Origin: Streptomyces sp. CG1
Lineage (GTDB): Bacteria; Actinomycetota; Actinomycetes; Streptomycetales; Streptomycetaceae
NCBI RefSeq assembly: GCF_041080625.1
Contig: NZ_CP163518.1
Location: 10,657,501 to 10,721,500 of the forward strand
DNA: 64,000 nt
Direction: 5' to 3'
Part shown: piece by piece, positions 8,204-17,167 of the stretch
How positions within the stretch are numbered: position 1 is the first letter of the stretch
Layout of the letters: the number at the start of each line of letters is the position of its first letter
Notes under the pieces: model-generated
The model's database searches: none
Seen by the model: only the letters and a program-made list of their open reading frames with translations
What the model was told of the DNA's origin: nothing
Made by a program: the position numbers and the translations under genes

Positions 8204-9160
8204 TCATACGACGGCCGGCTGGGCGGTCAGCGTTCCCGTGGTCGTGTCGATCGTGGCCTCGGTTCCGAGCGGGATAGTCGGAGGGTGTACGCCGTGCCCG
8301 ACAGGAAGCCCTCCAAGGACGGGAACACCCAGGTGGGCCAGTCGGTCGCGCAGGACATCAACGATGCCCCATTCTCCCGGCGCGGGGTCAGCCGCAGACT
8401 GATCGAAGCCGAGGAACTGGCCGAGTGCAACGCCGTGAAGCCCATCCAGGCTTCCGCTGCGGGTCAGTTGGGTCAGCGCACGGTCGACCTCCCCCAGCCC
8501 GGTGCCCTTGCGGTGTTCGAGAAACAGAATCGCGCCCTTCAGGCTCGGCAGGCCGGCTCCGATCTCGGTGCGGACTGCATCGAGGTTCCCACCGACCAGG
8601 ACGCCGGTCGCTACGCCCTCAATGCTGACCGCGGCGCTTGCCTCAGCGGGGTCCCGGCGAGTTGTGACGGGATCGATGGTCATCAGTGCCCGCCGCAGAG
8701 CATCGGCCGACGCGGCCCCCGACCACTCCTCGCTCCAGTTGGGGAACGGACCATGCAGGCTGGACAGACGGCATTGCGCCCACACAGCCAGGTGGATGTG
8801 GGTGATGTCGCTGAAGCCGACCACGGGTTTCGGATCGCGCCGCAGGGCATCAGTGTCCAGCAGATCGACGATGCGGTAAGCGCCTTTGCCGCCCCGGGTG
8901 GCGATGACGGCGCGGACTCCCGGATCTCGGAACGCACAGTTCACGTCGAAGGCGCGATCCTCGTCCCGGCCGGCCATGTACCCCCAGTGGTCGAAGACGT
9001 GCTCACCCAGCTCGACTCGCAGCCCCCACGAGGACAGCAGCTCGACGCCACGGGCGACACCGGCAGGGCTGGGTGGGCTGGCAGGGGAGACGATCCGTAC
9101 CCGGTCTCCGGGCCTCAACTGCGGCGAACGCACGCTCTGGAGATTGTCGGGGGCGTCCAT
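8204..9160 (-). CDS. S66-family LD-carboxypeptidase-like protein
   Basis: A 318-residue protein of the S66 family (LD-carboxypeptidase/MccF), which cuts peptidoglycan or peptide-antibiotic L,D bonds. Seen in order: LRPGDRVRIVSPASPPS near the N-terminus, the nucleophile region ATRGGKGAYRI, a central GVLVGGNLDAVRTEIG, the Glu strand GAILFLEH, and PVGHGVHPPTIPLG, which carries the catalytic His. The nucleophile Ser of the family motif (RGGYGS) is Ala here. Either another Ser serves or the protein is not a standard peptidase. The ATG at 9160 is chosen because GGGAGGA lies at the right spacing upstream. Confidence 0.85.
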   Translation of the reverse strand: MDAPDNLQSVRSPQLRPGDRVRIVSPASPPSPAGVARGVELLSSWGLRVELGEHVFDHWGYMAGRDEDRAFDVNCAFRDPGVRAVIATRGGKGAYRIVDLLDTDALRRDPKPVVGFSDITHIHLAVWAQCRLSSLHGPFPNWSEEWSGAASADALRRALMTIDPVTTRRDPAEASAAVSIEGVATGVLVGGNLDAVRTEIGAGLPSLKGAILFLEHRKGTGLGEVDRALTQLTRSGSLDGLHGVALGQFLGFDQSAADPAPGEWGIVDVLRDRLAHLGVPVLGGLPVGHGVHPPTIPLGTEATIDTTTGTLTAQPAVV

Positions 9161-9244
9161 CCGAGGATCCTCCCACTGCTCGGCCGAGGGCGGTGAGACC
9201 GGCAGCTGGTGACGTGCAGTCACACTGCACGCCAGCTTCGCTCT

Positions 9245-9395
9245 GACGCGCTGAGGTGGAGTGTGAGGACGGCCTGGACGAGGTGGGTGATCCGGGTGGT
9301 GCTGCAGTGGAGTTTGCGCAGGCCATCGCCACCCTGTGAGGGTGGCGATGGCCTGTTCGCCGAGCGCGCGGATCTTGGCGGGGGAGACAGACCCG
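9245..9395 (-). pseudogene. DDE transposase C-terminal fragment
   Basis: Two frames together read ALGEQAIATLTGWR and then LRKLHCSTTRITHLVQAVLT, which resembles the tail of IS5-type transposases. The sequence sits just upstream of the S66 gene. Nothing else of the element is recognisable. Confidence 0.5.
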
Positions 9396-9545
9396 CCTCG
9401 CTGTCGAGCAGCGGCACAAGCCCGCTGTCGGTACTGATCACGGCCGGTCAGCGAGGCGATTCTCCGCACTTCGAGCCGGTCCTGGAGGGGATTCGGGTGC
9501 CTCGCATTGGTCCGGGCAGACCCCGCAGGCGGCCGGACCGGGTGC

Positions 9546-9653
9546 GGGATCAATCGTCTCAAGCGGCACCGGGCCGTGGCCACGAGGTGCGACAAACCAG
9601 CTGTCCGCCACGAGGCGACCGCGCTGGTCGCAGTCCTCAACGAGTGGCTGTGA
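9546..9653 (+). pseudogene. IS5-type transposase C-terminal remnant, copy 1
   Basis: A 108-base fragment encodes GINRLKRHRAVATRCDKPAV and a tail ending ALVAVLNEWL with TGA at 9651. It is the last 35 residues of an IS5-type transposase. An inverted copy of the same length lies at 12969-13076. Confidence 0.7.
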
Positions 9654-9674
9654 CCAGCACTTTCCCATCAAATC

Positions 9675-10322
9675 CTAGGAGCGGATGAGTGCGCGGGCTT
9701 GCTCGATCCACCCCAACACGACCTTGGCACCACAGCTCTCGGCGACCGACTGGGCCTCGTCGAGGTGGTGGAACGCCGCCGACGGATCGCCGGTTTCAGC
9801 CGCGAGGTAGGCCAGCGCCACCAGGCCAGCCGCTTCCCCGGGCCTGAAACCGATCTCCCGGCGCAGTGTCACCGATTCGGTCAACCGCTTGCGGGCCTGC
9901 TCGATGTAGCCTGCGTCCTTGTCGGCGAAGCCCAGGTGGCGAATCGCATAGGACATCGTCATCCGGTCGTCGACGGATTTCGCCAGCGCGTACGACCGCT
10001 CGAAGTATGGCTTGCCGGTGGCGCCGTCGCCCTTGACCACCTGATGCCAGCACCCGACCCAGAACAACGCGTCCGCCTCACCCGACGCGTCTCCCAGACG
10101 CTCGTACAACTTGGCCGCGCGCTCGAACAGCACCAGTTCCTGACTGTTCTCCTCGCGGTCGTTCAGGAAGCGGACGTGCAGTACCTTTCCCCGCGCTATG
10201 GAAAGCGGCGCCTCGACTGCGTCCAGCACGTCATCGGACCGGTCCAGCGCGGACGTGTCCCCGCCGAACATCGCCACTTCGAACAGCTCACCCGCACGTT
10301 CGATCCAGTCCTGCCCTTGCAT
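9675..10322 (-). CDS. Tetratricopeptide-repeat protein
   Basis: A 215-residue all-helical protein. Repeated helical pairs with TPR spacing appear from about residue 65: LVLFERAAKLYERLGDASGE, PYFERSYALAKSVDD, YIEQARKRLTESVTLRREIG and AAFHHLDEAQSVAESCG. It has no signal peptide or enzyme motif, so it is likely a cytoplasmic scaffold or sensor. The ATG at 10322 has GGGGAGGGG seven bases upstream. It stands alone, between an IS5 remnant and the IS1182-type element. Confidence 0.8.
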   Translation of the reverse strand: MQGQDWIERAGELFEVAMFGGDTSALDRSDDVLDAVEAPLSIARGKVLHVRFLNDREENSQELVLFERAAKLYERLGDASGEADALFWVGCWHQVVKGDGATGKPYFERSYALAKSVDDRMTMSYAIRHLGFADKDAGYIEQARKRLTESVTLRREIGFRPGEAAGLVALAYLAAETGDPSAAFHHLDEAQSVAESCGAKVVLGWIEQARALIRS

Positions 10323-10534
10323 ACTTCAACCCCTCCCCGTTGGACAATGGCAGCGCCGAGGCTATCTCCGCACCCGTGGCGGAAGCCGGGAATTCTTGAA
10401 AGGCCACGCTCAAACACCCCGGTCGCCGACAAGCTGGGACCGCCAGCACGCCAATCGTGGCCGTCAGCTTCGCCCAGAGGGGCTTGCTTGGGCAGTCGAG
10501 CCCAGCCGTCCGTGGCTTTCGCAACAGGCCCTAC

Positions 10535-12375
10535 CTTGACTCTGTCGGGAATCTTGGAGTCGCCGAGGTCAGGTGCCCAGGGTTCGCCAGGACTTCGGCC
10601 GGGATATCTCGCGCTGGTCGAGGTAGTTCTGGAAGGCGGTTGGCTGGCGCGGCGTGGGTGTTTCCTCGGTTGGTGGCAGTCCGCTGAGGCGCTCGATGTT
10701 GACGGCGATGGCCGTCAGGACGTGCTGGATGTGGGCCTTTCCCTGCCCTCGGTAGCGGCAGCGTCGCATGTCATGTCCGTGGGCGAACTCGTTGACCGTG
10801 CCCTCTACCCCGGAGCGGACCGCGTAGCGCGTCTTCCACTCGGACGTCTGTTGCTCGGTACGGACGCGGAGTTGCAGGTCACGGAGCTCTCGTGGGGGAA
10901 AGCCCACGGTGCGGTGGCTTTCGCGGGAGGTGGTGCACTGGGCGCGTGCCGGGCAGGGCTGGCACTGGCTCTTGGTGAACCTGGCCACGATCAGCGGGGC
11001 CGCTGTGGGCGAGGAGGTCGGGTAGGGTCCGTGCCAGCCCTGGCTGACCTGGCCCTGGGGGCAGGTGACCTGCCGATGGTCGTAGTCGATGTGGAAGTCG
11101 TCCCGGGCAAAGCCCTCGTTGCGGCGATGCTGATGGGTGGAATTGGTCCGCAGTGGCCCGGAGACGGTGACCTGGTGTTCACGGGCGGCTTGTTCCAGGT
11201 GGGGCAGGGAGGTGTAGCCGGCGTCGACCAGGTGCTCGGCGGGCAGCAGTCCGCGACGCGCCAGGCGGGTGTGGATGCCGGGCAGGACCTGGCTGTCGTG
11301 GGTGGTGGCCGCGGTGGTGGCCACGTCCGTGATCACGTTGGGGCCGTCGGGAGCACAGGTCTCGGTCAAGTGAGCGGCGAACCCCTTCCAGCTGATGATG
11401 TGCCCGTGCCGTGCGTAGCGGGCCGACGTGTCGTAGGGAGAGACGACCGCCGCCGACGAGGGCGGCAGCCCGGGCCCGCCCTCCTTCTCGGCGGTGCGCC
11501 AGCGCAGGCGTCCAGCGGCGTCACGGTGGTAGTTCTGCACCATGATCTGGCGCAGGGCCTGGACGCGAGGGCCGAACGCGCGGTCCGTTCCGTGCTGGTA
11601 GAGGTGTTCCAGAAGCCGGACGGCGTCGTTCCCGGCGGCAAGGATCCTGGTCATGGGCTTGGTGGGGTTCTTGCCCAGGCGGACGGGCCGGCCGTAGCGG
11701 CGCCCCCAGTCCTCATCGACCAGCTCGTCCAGCAGGTGAGAGCAGGTGTCGGCTACCTCTTCGAGTGCGGCGCGGACCGCCTCGGTGATCAGCTCCAGGC
11801 GGGTCAGGTCACGCACCGCGGCCAGGACATGGGTGGAATCGGTCCGCTGCGTGGTGCGCTCGCGCACCAGTCCCGCCTCCCTGAGACGGGCCAGCGCGAG
11901 GTCGAGGAGGCGGTCAGCACGGCCGTCTTCAGCGAGACGGTCGCGGAAATCGGCCAGCACACTGTGATGGAAGCCGGGATCGTCCAGCTCCATAGCCATC
12001 GCGTACTTGAAGTCGATGCGGCAGCGCACCGCCTCGGCGGCCTGCCGGTCCGACAGACCGAGCAGGAACTGCAGCACACAGACGGTGGCCAGTCGAGCAG
12101 GCGAGAGACCCGGACGCCCGTCCCGCGGGTACCAGTCGGCGAAGTCCTCGTCGCACCACAGCCCATCCAGCCGGTCACGCACCCATATCGCCGTCGTACC
12201 ACCCGGGTTGCTCGCCCGCGCAACCTGCGCAGTCAGAGGCGGGACTTGCTCACCGGAACGGGGGCGAAGGGACAACGGACACCTCGACAGCTGCATCGGT
12301 CGGCAGAACTACCCGAGCATGCCCGCTGACCATGCTGCCGCACCGGGAAACTCCAAGATCCCCGACAGAGTCAAG
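10535..12375 (-). mobile_element. Complete IS1182-family insertion sequence with target duplication
   Basis: A 1841-bp element. Terminal inverted repeats of 26 bp occur at 10535-10560 (starts CTTGACTCTGTCGGG) and 12350-12375, with one mismatch. Both ends are flanked by the same four bases, CTAC (10531-10534 and 12376-12379), a target duplication typical of the family. The single transposase gene is intact, so the element is probably recent and functional. It landed 31 bp upstream of the GNAT gene. Confidence 0.92.
10569..12296 (-). CDS. IS1182-family transposase
   Basis: A full-length 575-residue DDE transposase. It begins with the family N-terminal region ([40 protein letters not shown]). 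The catalytic core follows, with [14 protein letters not shown] (first Asp), [20 protein letters not shown] and [15 protein letters not shown] (second Asp). A cysteine-rich insert has [14 protein letters not shown], and the final Glu lies in [20 protein letters not shown]. No stop or frameshift interrupts it. The start at 12296 is an ATG inside the left terminal region. Confidence 0.93.
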   Translation of the reverse strand: MQLSRCPLSLRPRSGEQVPPLTAQVARASNPGGTTAIWVRDRLDGLWCDEDFADWYPRDGRPGLSPARLATVCVLQFLLGLSDRQAAEAVRCRIDFKYAMAMELDDPGFHHSVLADFRDRLAEDGRADRLLDLALARLREAGLVRERTTQRTDSTHVLAAVRDLTRLELITEAVRAALEEVADTCSHLLDELVDEDWGRRYGRPVRLGKNPTKPMTRILAAGNDAVRLLEHLYQHGTDRAFGPRVQALRQIMVQNYHRDAAGRLRWRTAEKEGGPGLPPSSAAVVSPYDTSARYARHGHIISWKGFAAHLTETCAPDGPNVITDVATTAATTHDSQVLPGIHTRLARRGLLPAEHLVDAGYTSLPHLEQAAREHQVTVSGPLRTNSTHQHRRNEGFARDDFHIDYDHRQVTCPQGQVSQGWHGPYPTSSPTAAPLIVARFTKSQCQPCPARAQCTTSRESHRTVGFPPRELRDLQLRVRTEQQTSEWKTRYAVRSGVEGTVNEFAHGHDMRRCRYRGQGKAHIQHVLTAIAVNIERLSGLPPTEETPTPRQPTAFQNYLDQREISRPKSWRTLGT

Positions 12376-12406
12376 CTACGGCGTGTATCGAAAGTGCCTG
12401 GTGAGG

Positions 12407-12985
12407 ATGACGGAGAGCCCATTTGTGATCCAGAATGATTGGATGGTCACGCTTGAGACTCCCCGTTTGATCCTGCGTCGCTGGCGCGAGGAAGACGTTG
12501 CGCCCATGGCTGCCGTCAATGCCGATCCCGAGGTCATGCGGTGGATCCGTGACGGCAGCGTCCGTGACGAACAGCAGACTCGCGACGGGGTCCAGGCGTG
12601 GGAGAGTGAATGGGAGTCGCAGGGCTTTGGCCTGTTCGCCGTGGAGATCCGGTCCACTGGCGAGCTGGCCGGGTTCACCGGCCTTTCGGTGCCCGACTTC
12701 TTGCCGGAGGTACTGCCGGCGGTTGAGGTCGGCTGGCGGCTGGGACGTTCCCACTGGGGTCAGGGGTTGGCCACCGAGGCGGCTGCGGCCGCTGTGCGGT
12801 TCGGGTTCGAAGAGCGAGGGCTGGAGCGGATCGTCAGCATCACTCAAGTGGGCAACGACGCCTCCGAACGGATCATGATCAAACTGGGGATGCATCCGGT
12901 CCGTGAGACCGTCAATCCCGCCTGCGGTCGGCGAGTACGGGTGTTCGAGTTGTCGTCGGACCAGTACGTCACAACCACTCGTTGA
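12407..12985 (+). CDS. GNAT-family N-acetyltransferase (RimJ/RimL type)
   Basis: A 192-residue acetyltransferase. The opening LETPRLILRRWREEDVAPM is typical of the RimJ/RimL group. The acetyl-CoA site appears as VGWRLGRSHWGQGLATEAAA (motif A, Q/RxxGxG/A), followed by RIVSITQVGNDASERIMIKLGM. It transfers an acetyl group to an amine on a protein or small molecule; the target is unknown. The ATG at 12407 is chosen, but 12443 is also possible and starts right at the conserved domain. The IS1182 element ends 31 bp upstream and may have replaced the promoter. The 3' end overlaps an IS5 remnant on the other strand. Confidence 0.85.
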   Translation: MTESPFVIQNDWMVTLETPRLILRRWREEDVAPMAAVNADPEVMRWIRDGSVRDEQQTRDGVQAWESEWESQGFGLFAVEIRSTGELAGFTGLSVPDFLPEVLPAVEVGWRLGRSHWGQGLATEAAAAAVRFGFEERGLERIVSITQVGNDASERIMIKLGMHPVRETVNPACGRRVRVFELSSDQYVTTTR

Positions 12986-13076
12986 TGGCGGCAACGAGGA
13001 CGGTAGCCTCGTAGCGGAGCGCGAGTGTGTAGTACCTGGTGGCCATGACTCGATGTCTCTTGAGGCGATTGATGCC
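12969..13076 (-). pseudogene. IS5-type transposase C-terminal remnant, copy 2 (inverted)
   Basis: This encodes GINRLKRHRVMATRYYTLAL and a tail ending VLVAAINEWL. It matches the 108-base fragment at 9546-9653 but on the opposite strand. The stop lies inside the 3' end of the GNAT gene. The two fragments point towards each other. Confidence 0.7.
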
Positions 13077-13428
13077 GCACGGAGCCTTCGCATTGGCCAG
13101 CTCTAGGGAAGGCGTCTTCCCGCGCGTCGCGGATGACGCGGCTGATCAGGGTGCGCAGCATGGGCCACTGGCCGATCAGGAGGTCCCGGTTGAGAAAGAC
13201 CTCCAGGTCCCGGCGCTGTCCTTCGGCCAGGACGGAGCGGTACAGGCTGATCCTGGACTTGAGGCCGGTCAGATCGTAGGAGCGGCGCCCGAACCAGACG
13301 ACGTGCAACGGCAGGTCGATGGTGCTGTGGGCGGGGCCGGTCAGGTCCTCCAGGCGGGCCGGCAGCCGGTGGGTGTACCGGGCCCGGAGCACCTGAGCGG
13401 CGTCGGGGACGGGCGAGCGGGGAGACAT
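13077..13428 (-). pseudogene. Conserved actinomycete hypothetical protein, 3' end replaced by IS5 remnant
   Basis: From the ATG at 13428 the frame reads MSPRSPVPDAAQVLRARYTH, then PAHSTIDLPLHVVWFGRRSY, SLYRSVLAEGQRRDL and LISRVIRDAREDAFP. This looks like a small conserved Streptomyces protein of about 120 residues with no known function. After AFP the frame runs into the IS5 fragment and continues antisense to the GNAT gene, so the original end is lost. A leftover TA in CCCTAGAGCTGG may mark the junction. Confidence 0.55.
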
Positions 13429-13475
13429 GACGGCCAAAGAGCCGGTATCGCGTGCCGGGCCGCGTCAATTACCAC

Positions 13476-13807
13476 TTACGTCCCGGCCGTGGCGCCGGTG
13501 CCGTCCGGTATCAGGCCTGGCACTCGGAGGCGGCGGAGCTCGTCCGTCACCGCGGCGTACTCCATGCCGGTCATCGTCCGCCGGGACATCGCGGCGTCAA
13601 GCCAGCGAGGAAGGATGACGAGGGCGGGCTCAGGACGCTGAAGGGCAGCGCCGACGCTTCGACGAACTCCATGTCGAAAAGGTCGGGCAGCGGCGGACCG
13701 GAGGGGGAAGCACTGCGGCCAGCGCACAGGGGCACGGGCTCGTCCCGGCCGGCAATCTGCGCGCTGAGCGTGCGCAGACCGACCTCGAACCAGACCGCCG
13801 CGGACAT
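13476..13807 (-). pseudogene. Possible frameshifted hypothetical gene
   Basis: One frame from 13807 reads MSAAVWFEVGLRTLSAQIAG and LFDMEFVEASALPFSVL. A second frame then gives PALVILPRWLDAAMSRRTMT and VTDELRRLRVPGLIPD to a stop at 13476. Both look like real protein, so a single frameshift in a small gene is likely. The function is unknown. Confidence 0.4.
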
Positions 13808-13887
13808 CCTCTGCGCGGATCAATTCCCTCCACGCGCCGCCGCGTTAGCCGACGTGAGAGCCAGTGGGACGCTGCCTCTGGCTCCGG

Positions 13888-14418
13888 CTACTCGCCTGTG
13901 ACGCCGTCGGTAATCTCCCGGACGATGTCGAGGTGCCCGACATGCCTCGCGTACTCCTGGAGCAAATGGAACAGAACCCAGATCAGCGTTGGCCGCTCCT
14001 CCTCGGGCGGGACCCGGCCCCCGAGAGTGGCCATCCGGTCCTCGAGCCGCGCGCCGGAGACGATCACGCGGGACCGCTCGCACTGGGCGCGGAAGAACGC
14101 CGTCACATCCTCGACGGTTTCACCCGCCTCGACACGCCATCTGCCGCCACGGGCTTCCATGTCGCCCCACGGCTGTTCGACCTGTTGGCCGGCGAAACCC
14201 CACTGCAGCCAGCGCAGCTCCACATAGGCCAGATGCTTCAACAGCTCCAGCGGCGCCCAGCCGGATGGCAGCAGGCTGCCCCGCAACTCCTCGTCGGTCA
14301 GACCGTCCAGCTTGCGCAGCACGGCGTCACGGTAGAAATCCAGATAGCCCGCCAACAACTCGGCTGGGCTGGTGAGCGTGACATCGGGCTCCGGCGGGGG
14401 CTCGGCTTCAGCAGTCAT
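13888..14418 (-). CDS. DinB-family (DUF664) protein, possible thiol-dependent transferase
   Basis: A 176-residue four-helix-bundle protein of the DinB/mycothiol-dependent group. The helices include LLAGYLDFYRDAVLRKLDGL, WAPLELLKHLAYVELRWLQW and ILVVFHLLQEYARHVGHLDI-like sequence near the end (read as WVLFHLLQEYARHVGHLDIV). The three metal-binding His positions correspond to KHLAYVE, the LLQEYARH helix and GHLD. Relatives use mycothiol or bacillithiol to detoxify electrophiles. The ATG at 14418 is preferred over 14469. Confidence 0.8.
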   Translation of the reverse strand: MTAEAEPPPEPDVTLTSPAELLAGYLDFYRDAVLRKLDGLTDEELRGSLLPSGWAPLELLKHLAYVELRWLQWGFAGQQVEQPWGDMEARGGRWRVEAGETVEDVTAFFRAQCERSRVIVSGARLEDRMATLGGRVPPEEERPTLIWVLFHLLQEYARHVGHLDIVREITDGVTGE

Positions 14419-14509
14419 GACAGGTGATGTTAGGCAGGGCTCCACAGCCACGCTACCCGATCTCAGCATCCCCGGGTTCTCTGCGAGTTATGACCGTTGA
14501 TCGCACAGC

Positions 14510-15154
14510 ATGCCGGCGGGCAGACTGGTGCGGCGTTTCCCGGGGAGGGATCTTGCGCTGGAGGACTGCACCGCCGAGGGCTCCGTGGCAGCGGCCCGGG
14601 GCGCGGGCGGCGGTCGGCCGCGGAAGGTCTTCGTCAGCTACTCCCGGCGCGATTTCTACTCTGCGGAGGCGGTGACCGCGGACCGGTGGGCGCACGAGCC
14701 GCTGGATCCTTGGTTCGATCTCCAGCGGCTCCGTCCGGGGATGGACTGGGGGCGCGCCTGGGAGGACGCGCTGGCGACGGCCGACGCGCTCCTGCTGCTG
14801 GCCTCGCCCGCGGCGATCGCCTCCGAGTACGTTCGCTTGGAGTGGACCAGGGTGCTGCACCTCGGGATCCCGGTGTACATCGGTGTGATCGCGGGCACCG
14901 ATCTGCCGCCCGAGCCGGACAGCTTTCCCGTGCACGATCTGGGCACCCGTTTCTGGCGGCGGGTGCACGCGCTCGGCGAGGTGATCGTCCGGCCCGGGGC
15001 TCGGCCGGGCCGCGACGAGGCCGGGCACGGGCGATCGGTATCGCAGTGGCCGCCGCGGCTCCGGGTGCCCGTCTCGATCGCCGCGTTCGTGGTCTGTGAC
15101 CTTACAGTCGTGGACAGGGCTTGGCCGGGGCGATGCACTGTCCCGCCCGATTGA
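14510..15154 (+). CDS. TIR-domain protein, probably C-terminally truncated
   Basis: A 214-residue protein. Residues 38-160 form a bacterial TIR domain: RKVFVSYSRRDFYSAEAV, DPWFDLQRLRPGMDWGRAWE, ADALLLLASPAAIASEYVRL followed by EW, and IPVYIGVI. The Glu of the EW pair matches the NADase catalytic residue of active TIR domains. A hydrophobic run (RVPVSIAAFVV) begins near residue 190 but breaks off into unrelated sequence, as if a transmembrane helix had been cut. Bacterial TIR proteins often act in antiphage defence by consuming NAD. Fragments like the rest of such a protein lie at 16450-16953, beyond the ATP-grasp gene. Confidence 0.78.
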   Translation: MPAGRLVRRFPGRDLALEDCTAEGSVAAARGAGGGRPRKVFVSYSRRDFYSAEAVTADRWAHEPLDPWFDLQRLRPGMDWGRAWEDALATADALLLLASPAAIASEYVRLEWTRVLHLGIPVYIGVIAGTDLPPEPDSFPVHDLGTRFWRRVHALGEVIVRPGARPGRDEAGHGRSVSQWPPRLRVPVSIAAFVVCDLTVVDRAWPGRCTVPPD

Positions 15155-15195
15155 CCTAGGGCGATACGACGCGTCGCCCACACATTCTCGGGGGA

Positions 15196-16200
15196 CTAAC
15201 GGAATCGCAATTCCCTGATCTCTTGGACGATCAAGTGGAACAGTTCGCGTCCGAAATCCTTGCCAACAGCATGGAACAGATGCGGGTAGAGGCCGGGGAA
15301 GGTGTTCTCGTCGACGATGATCGGGCTCCCGTCGTGGAGGATCATGTCGAATCCGATGATGCGGGCACCCAACGCCTTCTGCGCCAGGAGGGCCTGCTCG
15401 GCGTGGGGGGTCGGGACATGGCATAGCTCGGCCTCGCCGCCGGCTCCGAACGCGTCGTAGATCTTGACGGCGCCACCGCCCATGTCCGCCCACCGTGTCG
15501 GCGCCTTGCGATACCCGTACATCAGCGAACCGTTGACGAATGTCGTCGACAGCCAGTCGGTGATGTCGTTTTCGTAGAACCGCTCCAGCAGGAGCGTCGT
15601 GTCCGAGATCCCGGGGGCGGTGCTCGCCAGGTAGCCGGCGGTGTCGCGTAGAGACGGGTAGTCCTCGACGAGGAGCACCCCCTGGCCGAAGTAGCCGTAA
15701 CGCGGCTTGAGGACGGCGCGGCCCCAGTCAGCCAGCACAGGTTCGGCTGCGGCCACGTTCCCCTGGTGGACCAGCACTGTGTCGGGCACACGCACCCCGG
15801 CCCGCCTCAGGGCGAGATGGGAGCGGTACTTGTCGACGCCGACAGCGAAACCCTCCGGGTCGATGACGACCCGGGTATCGCGGGCGAGAGTGCGCAACGC
15901 CTCGATGTGGTAGCTGTACGGACCCCGGTCGATCTGGGCGTACCAGACGTAAAGATCCAGGTCATTAAGGCAGAAGTCGCCCACATACACTCGCCCGTCA
16001 TGGATGTGCCCCCGGTCTATGTTCAGGTCGTGGACGAAGTCCACACCGTCAACACCACCGAGCAGTTCCAGGCACCGAGCCCGGTCCGCCGTGGGGACAG
16101 CGCCGCCCGGCAGTCGGCGCACCGCCTCGGACATGCCGACCGCCTCTGTCGACAAGAACGTCCCCACCCGTATCCGGCGGCTCTCCACAGACACCCCCAC
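15196..16200 (-). CDS. ATP-grasp ligase
   Basis: A protein of about 334 residues with the ATP-grasp fold. The N-terminal third has VGDFCLNDLDLYVWYAQIDR. The core follows with VIDPEGFAVGVDKYRSHLAL, VLKPRYGYFGQGVLLVEDY (nucleotide-binding Lys and Gly loop), TTLLLERFYENDITDW and the metal site GFDMILHDGSPIIVDENTFP. ATP-grasp ligases join a carboxylate to an amine or thiol through an acyl phosphate, in peptide modification, cofactor or dipeptide synthesis. A GTG near 16200 is taken as start; 16194 or the ATG preceding SEAVRRL are alternatives. No precursor peptide or partner enzyme was found beside it. Confidence 0.85.
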   Translation of the reverse strand: MGVSVESRRIRVGTFLSTEAVGMSEAVRRLPGGAVPTADRARCLELLGGVDGVDFVHDLNIDRGHIHDGRVYVGDFCLNDLDLYVWYAQIDRGPYSYHIEALRTLARDTRVVIDPEGFAVGVDKYRSHLALRRAGVRVPDTVLVHQGNVAAAEPVLADWGRAVLKPRYGYFGQGVLLVEDYPSLRDTAGYLASTAPGISDTTLLLERFYENDITDWLSTTFVNGSLMYGYRKAPTRWADMGGGAVKIYDAFGAGGEAELCHVPTPHAEQALLAQKALGARIIGFDMILHDGSPIIVDENTFPGLYPHLFHAVGKDFGRELFHLIVQEIRELRFR

Positions 16201-16449
16201 ACACCTGTTGCCATCGGAACCACTCAAACCACGGGAGGCTTCCCAGCCCGACTGCAAACGATGCGTTGTGGATTACTCAGTCGTACGACCCATCGGACAG
16301 GCCCTGGCTGTGGCTGCCCACCGGGGCGGGCGTTTCCTACCAGCGCCGCCGGCCCACCAATGTCCCGCACGCAGCTTCGGGCCCGAGACGGGAAGTCCTC
16401 GGCCCGAGTCGGGACCCGGGCTTGCGCGCGGGGTTGCGGGAACTCTGGC

Positions 16450-16953
16450 AGTTGGTTGGGGGAGCTCCAGCGCGAGGACGGGCGGCTGCGGGTCGATTGG
16501 CGCGGCAAGCACCACCGCTTCCTCATGGGGTGGCGAAGGCTGTGTCTACGGAGCGGGGTCGGCCTGGCCCGACCGGTTGTGAACGCCGCCCTGCAGGTGC
16601 GCTGCCTGGCCCGGGCCGATGAGCCCGTGGCTGAACTCCTGCGCACGGCCCTCCGGGAGGCGGGCGCTGAGGCTGCCGCACCGGGCGCGGCCTGGACGTG
16701 CATTGTGGTCAGCTCGCACGTGGACTGGGCGGATGCGGCGGAGGCGATCCGGGAGCGGGCACCGCGTGCGGTCTGCGTGCTGCTGGACCGGGTGGATGTG
16801 CCCTCTGACACCGGGGCGCTGAGGCGCTGTCAGTGGCTGGGTCAGGTCAAGAAGCACCGGCGGGGTCCCTCCCCGGAGGAGACGCATGCGCCGCCGATGC
16901 TTCTCCGCTTCCTCTGTCCCACGCGGCCCGATGACGCCACATCACCCGCCTGA
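16450..16953 (+). pseudogene. Possible C-terminal part of a TIR-type protein
   Basis: The open frame here reads WLGELQREDGRLRVDWRG, HHRFLMGWRRL, then WTCIVVSSHVDWADAAEAIR and AVCVLLDRVDVPSDTGALRR followed by CQWLG. The last part resembles the end of a TIR-like domain, where xLLDxVxVPxxxxxLRRxQW is common. There is no clear start codon or ribosome site, and the tail is unrelated. It is collinear with the truncated TIR gene at 14510, with the ATP-grasp gene between them on the other strand. The family call is by memory of similar proteins and is tentative. Confidence 0.4.
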
Positions 16954-16971
16954 GTAACCCGCACAACGATC
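16911..16971 (+). repeat. Direct repeat copy A flanking the phosphoesterase gene
   Basis: This segment contains GCGGCCCGATGACGCCACA followed by similar sequence up to AACGATCAACGA. A diverged copy in the same orientation lies at 20093-20160. Read on the minus strand both give CGVIGPRG and D(I/V)(L/F)VDR, so they may be remnants of one coding sequence. Confidence 0.55.
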
Positions 16972-17167
16972 AACGAGGATGTCTGCACTCCCGCGGTGCG
17001 CGGCACCGGCGGAGACGTCGACAACGGTGGACGAACGCGGGGTGACTGCCTCGACAATTGCAGAGTGGATCCATCGAGGCTCCTTGTCGTGGACCTGACC
17101 TGCCGTCACAATCCCGTAGTGGCTGTGACTCACCGCGCGTAGATCGCGACTCGATACGGGAGTGCCG

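Noticed and set aside
9699..12329. An 876-codon open frame on the plus strand
   Set aside because: It runs antisense to the TPR and IS1182 transposase genes. Long antisense frames are common in high-GC DNA.
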